From an uncultured Bacteroidota bacterium (GTDB lineage: Bacteria; Bacteroidota; Bacteroidia; Chitinophagales; Chitinophagaceae): a stretch of 9,616 nucleotides of DNA. This document shows positions 7,038 through 9,616 of the stretch, piece after piece; positions within the stretch are counted from its first letter, which is position 1, and every line of letters starts with the position of its first letter. The stretch spans positions 1 through 9,616 of the forward strand of contig CAIRSV010000030.1 in assembly GCA_903881265.1 (NCBI GenBank), written 5' to 3'. The notes under the pieces were generated by a model. The model was not told where the DNA came from, ran no database searches, and saw only the letters and a program-made list of their open reading frames with translations. The translations under genes were made by a program, and so were the position numbers.

Positions 7038-8318
7038 TTATTTCAATCCGAAGGCCTTTTTTACCTGAGGAACGTAATCGAGTTTTTCCCAAGTAAACAA
7101 TTCAACCTTCACTTTCTTTTCATTTTTCTTTCCTTTGTTGAAGATTTTAGTCACCTCTTCATTCTTTCTACCCATATGCCCATAAGAGGCTGTTTCAGAA
7201 TAAATAGGGTTGCGAAGTTTGAGGCGTTGCTCAATCGCATACGGACGCATGTCGAATATTTTCTCAACAATTTTAGCAATTTCGCCATCTGTCATTTTTA
7301 CCTTGGATGTTCCATAGGTATTAATAAACAATCCACACGGCTTAGCAACACCGATTGCATACGATACTTGCACCAACACCTCATCACATAATCCGGCGGC
7401 TACCAGATTTTTTGCAATATGACGTGTGGCATAGGCTGCACTGCGATCGACTTTACTTGGGTCTTTTCCGCTGAATGCACCACCACCATGAGCACCTTTA
7501 CCACCATAAGTATCGACGATGATCTTGCGGCCTGTGAGACCTGTATCGCCATGAGGGCCACCAATCACAAACTTCCCTGTCGGGTTGATATGGTAGGTGA
7601 TTTTATCGGTGAATAATTTTTGCAGCGCTGGTTTCAATTGTTTTTTAACACGCGGGATGATGAAGTTGATGACATCGCTTTTGATTTTAGCAAGCATTTT
7701 GGCATCCTTGTCGAAATCGTCGTGTTGCGTTGAAACGACTATCGTATCGATACGCACTGGATTGTTGTTATCGTCGTACTCGATTGTCACTTGACTTTTT
7801 GCATCAGGGCGTAAGTATTTCATATCCTTACCTGCACGACGCGTATTCGATAATTCTTTTAATATTTTATGTGCCAAGTCTAATGCGAGCGGCATATAGT
7901 TTTCGGTTTCACGTGTGGCATAACCAAACATCATTCCTTGATCGCCGGCACCTTGCGCATTCGCTTTTGTTTCAAAACTTTCTTTCTTAACCTTGCGATC
8001 GACACCCTGATTGATATCAGCGCTTTGTTCGTGAATAGCCGAGAAGATGCCACAGGAGTTAGCCTCGAACATATACTCTGATTTTGTATAGCCAATCTGT
8101 CGGATGACCTCACGAGCGATTTCTTGCACATCAAGATAAGCTTCTGATTTTACTTCACCAGCCAATACAACCTGTCCGGTTGTTACTAGTGTTTCGCAGG
8201 CCACCTTGGAGTTGGGGTCATACGCTAAAAAATGATCGATTAATGCATCGGATATTTGGTCGGCTACTTTATCCGGGTGTCCTTCTGAAACGGATTCAGA
8301 TGTAAATAAATATGGCAT
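7038..8318 (-). CDS. metK: S-adenosylmethionine synthase (methionine adenosyltransferase)
   Basis: This cytoplasmic enzyme makes S-adenosylmethionine from methionine and ATP, the methyl donor for most cellular methylation. The 426-residue product starts MPYLFTSESVSEGHPDK, with the His14 and Asp16 positions that match the ATP/Mg site of the E. coli enzyme. It has both family signatures, GAGDQGMMFGY (123-133) and GGGAFSGKD (278-286), plus the KVDRSAAY segment after the second. It is longer than the E. coli enzyme (384 residues), partly through a lysine-rich C-terminal stretch (KGKKNEKKVKVE, 395-406); a longer form is usual in the Bacteroidota. The start at 8318 is preferred to the in-frame ATG at 8357. 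It matches the conserved N-terminus, and the extra 13 codons overlap the -7 promoter element. The leader of about 20 bases is too short for a SAM riboswitch. Own promoter and own terminator suggest a single-gene transcript. Confidence 0.98.
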   Translation of the reverse strand: MPYLFTSESVSEGHPDKVADQISDALIDHFLAYDPNSKVACETLVTTGQVVLAGEVKSEAYLDVQEIAREVIRQIGYTKSEYMFEANSCGIFSAIHEQSADINQGVDRKVKKESFETKANAQGAGDQGMMFGYATRETENYMPLALDLAHKILKELSNTRRAGKDMKYLRPDAKSQVTIEYDDNNNPVRIDTIVVSTQHDDFDKDAKMLAKIKSDVINFIIPRVKKQLKPALQKLFTDKITYHINPTGKFVIGGPHGDTGLTGRKIIVDTYGGKGAHGGGAFSGKDPSKVDRSAAYATRHIAKNLVAAGLCDEVLVQVSYAIGVAKPCGLFINTYGTSKVKMTDGEIAKIVEKIFDMRPYAIEQRLKLRNPIYSETASYGHMGRKNEEVTKIFNKGKKNEKKVKVELFTWEKLDYVPQVKKAFGLK

Positions 8319-8341
8319 GTACGTTGAATATTTTGAGTGGG

Positions 8342-8349
8342 CAAATATA
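8342..8349 (-). promoter_or_regulatory. -7 promoter element of metK
   Basis: TATATTTG on the minus strand (8349-8342) matches TAnnTTTG perfectly and ends 23 bases before the metK ATG at 8318. This is almost the same geometry as the hexomutase promoter. No clear TTG lies 17-23 bases upstream, so the -33 element is weak or absent. An imperfect inverted repeat (CACAAATT/AATTCGTG, 8353-8380) lies just upstream. Confidence 0.6.
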
Positions 8350-8458
8350 GGGCACAAATTGATTAATTTAGTAATTCGTGTGGGCTAGGGTTTTTTTGAT
8401 ATCTTCAAGGGAAAGGATCTCGCTTTTGGCTCACTGAATTGTATGGTTTGTCATCATA

Positions 8459-8492
8459 TTGTAAAACCATTATTCCTTGTCAGATAAATTTG
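8459..8492 (+). promoter_or_regulatory. Candidate promoter for the choice-of-anchor L gene
   Basis: TAAATTTG at 8485-8492 is a perfect TAnnTTTG match. TTG at 8459-8461 lies 23 bases upstream, the long end of accepted spacing. Transcription from near 8499 would give a leader of about 90-110 bases before the start codon. It is divergent from the metK promoter, about 110 bases away. Confidence 0.5.
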
Positions 8493-8591
8493 TATTTTCA
8501 TCGATGAATAGTAGGGTATTCCGAATTCTATTTCTACTTTCATACTTTCGAATTGCATGCATTCTGATTGCAACCCCAGATGTTTTTAAAA

Positions 8592-9616
8592 ATGTCATTA
8601 CTTACCATGAATGTACAAATTATTTCCCCGCTTCGATTTCTTATCCTCGCCGCGATTACGTTAAACAGTCTGATGATTTCAGCTCAGATAGTTATCACGC
8701 CGAATGCCACCGCGAATGTTCTTGTCAGTCGTTTGGTAGGGGCAGGTATCATCTATACTAATCCTACGTTGACCTGCCCGAGTAATGCGAGTGGGAAATT
8801 TAATAATGGGTTAGCGTCGTCTGTGTTAATTGATAGCGGCGTGGTGCTAACGACAGGTCGTGCGCAAACAAGTGGCACTGCGATTGGTGTGAATGGTGTA
8901 GGGGCTAATCTTGCGTCTGTGAACAATAATACGAATGGTGGCGATGCGAATTTGGCAACAGCGGCCGGAACAACTTCCGCAAATATACATGACCTTTGTA
9001 AACTTGAATTTGATTTTATTCCAACAGGAGATACCATTCAATTCAATTATCGTTTTGGATCAGAAGAATATCCGGTTTATAACTGCAGTCAATACAATGA
9101 TATTTTTGCGTTCTTTCTATCAGGTCCAGGGTATGCAACACCAACCAATGTGGCGTTGGTGCCTGGCACAAGCATTCCGGTGACCATTAATTCGATTAAC
9201 AACGGAACGGTTAGTGCGGCCGGCGGTGGCGTTCTGGCAAATTGTACTTCGCTCGGCACAGGCTCGCCATTTACCTCGTTGTATGTCAATAATTCTGGCA
9301 GCACGACCATTACCTATAATGGTTTGACATCCTTATTAATAGCAAAGGCTGCGGTTACACCATGTTCGATCTATCATATGAAATTTGCCATCGCTGATGT
9401 GACCGATCATGTGTACGATTCAGGTGTGTTTTTGCAAGCAGGGAGTTTTGTATCGGATATTGCTACGGTTGGTAGTGTCACTTCAAGTAATACCTTGCCT
9501 TCTGGGAATTCGTTTGCGATAGAAGGTTGCTCACCTGCAGTGATCACCATCACAAGACCTCAGGCTAAACCATATCCTCAAACCGTCACCTATTCGATGT
9601 CGGGCACCGCCACCAA
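8592..9616 (+). CDS. Choice-of-anchor L domain secreted protein (3' partial)
   Basis: An open frame runs off the window edge with about 341 codons visible. The N-terminus is a signal peptide with hydrophobic core RFLILAAITLNSLMISAQ, cleaved near ISA-Q. The rest matches the choice-of-anchor L domain. It shows a leading VSRLVGAGIIYTNPTLTC segment, GKFNNG, a strand IDSGVVLTTG, then FGSEEYP-x-x-x-CSQYND and FFLSGPG (residues about 155-180). The late element IADVTDHVYDSGVFLQAGSF falls near 267-286. Proteins with this domain are exported and carry various C-terminal anchors. Here a T9SS sorting domain is expected beyond the window, but this is not seen. ATGs at 8580, 8592 and 8607 are all possible. 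I chose 8592, which follows an A-rich stretch; 8607 would give a more compact 27-residue signal peptide. Function is unknown beyond surface or extracellular location. The pattern of several cysteines suggests disulfides. Confidence 0.88.
   Translation, partial: MSLLTMNVQIISPLRFLILAAITLNSLMISAQIVITPNATANVLVSRLVGAGIIYTNPTLTCPSNASGKFNNGLASSVLIDSGVVLTTGRAQTSGTAIGVNGVGANLASVNNNTNGGDANLATAAGTTSANIHDLCKLEFDFIPTGDTIQFNYRFGSEEYPVYNCSQYNDIFAFFLSGPGYATPTNVALVPGTSIPVTINSINNGTVSAAGGGVLANCTSLGTGSPFTSLYVNNSGSTTITYNGLTSLLIAKAAVTPCSIYHMKFAIADVTDHVYDSGVFLQAGSFVSDIATVGSVTSSNTLPSGNSFAIEGCSPAVITITRPQAKPYPQTVTYSMSGTAT

Noticed and set aside
8353..8397. Imperfect inverted repeat followed by seven Ts (8391-8397) as a plus-strand terminator
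   Set aside because: The stem has a mismatch and a separation of about 10 bases between stem and T-run. No plus-strand gene ends upstream, so it is unlikely to be a terminator.
8319..8480. Possible SAM riboswitch before metK
   Set aside because: The predicted transcription start lies about 20 bases from the ATG, and I see no SAM-I or SAM-II type helices or terminator in the interval.
8477..8761. Plus-strand open frame of 94 codons beginning at 8477
   Set aside because: It is out of frame with the choice-of-anchor L gene, overlaps its signal-peptide region, and its predicted product has no recognisable features. It is a shadow frame.

Overview
The window looks like chromosomal DNA from a member of the Bacteroidota that carries the type IX secretion system (T9SS). 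The evidence is two C-terminal domains of the T9SS type A kind, SprB-type repeats, a choice-of-anchor L domain protein, Bacteroidota-style promoters (TTG about 17-23 bases from TAnnTTTG), and no Shine-Dalgarno sequences where starts are clear. A Chitinophagales or Sphingobacteriales-like organism would fit, but genus cannot be read from this sequence.

Layout: (1) Bases 1-143 hold the last 46 codons of a secreted protein, ending in part of a T9SS sorting domain and followed by a strong terminator. (2) Bases 435-5279 encode a 1614-residue secreted, highly repetitive surface protein. It has a signal peptide, an unclassified N-terminal domain, twelve copies of a roughly 52-residue two-cysteine repeat, seven SprB-like modules, a fibronectin-like domain and a T9SS type A sorting domain. 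(3) A bidirectional terminator separates it from two convergent minus-strand housekeeping genes. These are a phosphoglucomutase/phosphomannomutase (5387-6784) and S-adenosylmethionine synthase metK (7038-8318). Each has its own TATATTTG promoter element about 22 bases before the ATG, and metK has its own terminator, so they are probably separate transcripts. (4) From about 8592 to the window edge runs the start of another secreted protein, with a choice-of-anchor L domain. It is transcribed away from metK.

The housekeeping enzymes and the surface proteins probably do not form one system. At most, the hexomutase feeds sugar-phosphate pools used for glycans, including the lipopolysaccharide to which many type A T9SS cargo proteins are attached; that link is inference. 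I found no defence system, CRISPR array, mobile element, tRNA, rRNA or recognised riboswitch. The most interesting structure is inside the large surface protein. An approximately 330-codon module (three small repeats plus two SprB-like units) recurs at an exact offset of 394 codons (1182 bp). A cysteine-less variant repeat sits at the same place in both copies. A much younger 156-bp tandem duplication lies near the 3' end.
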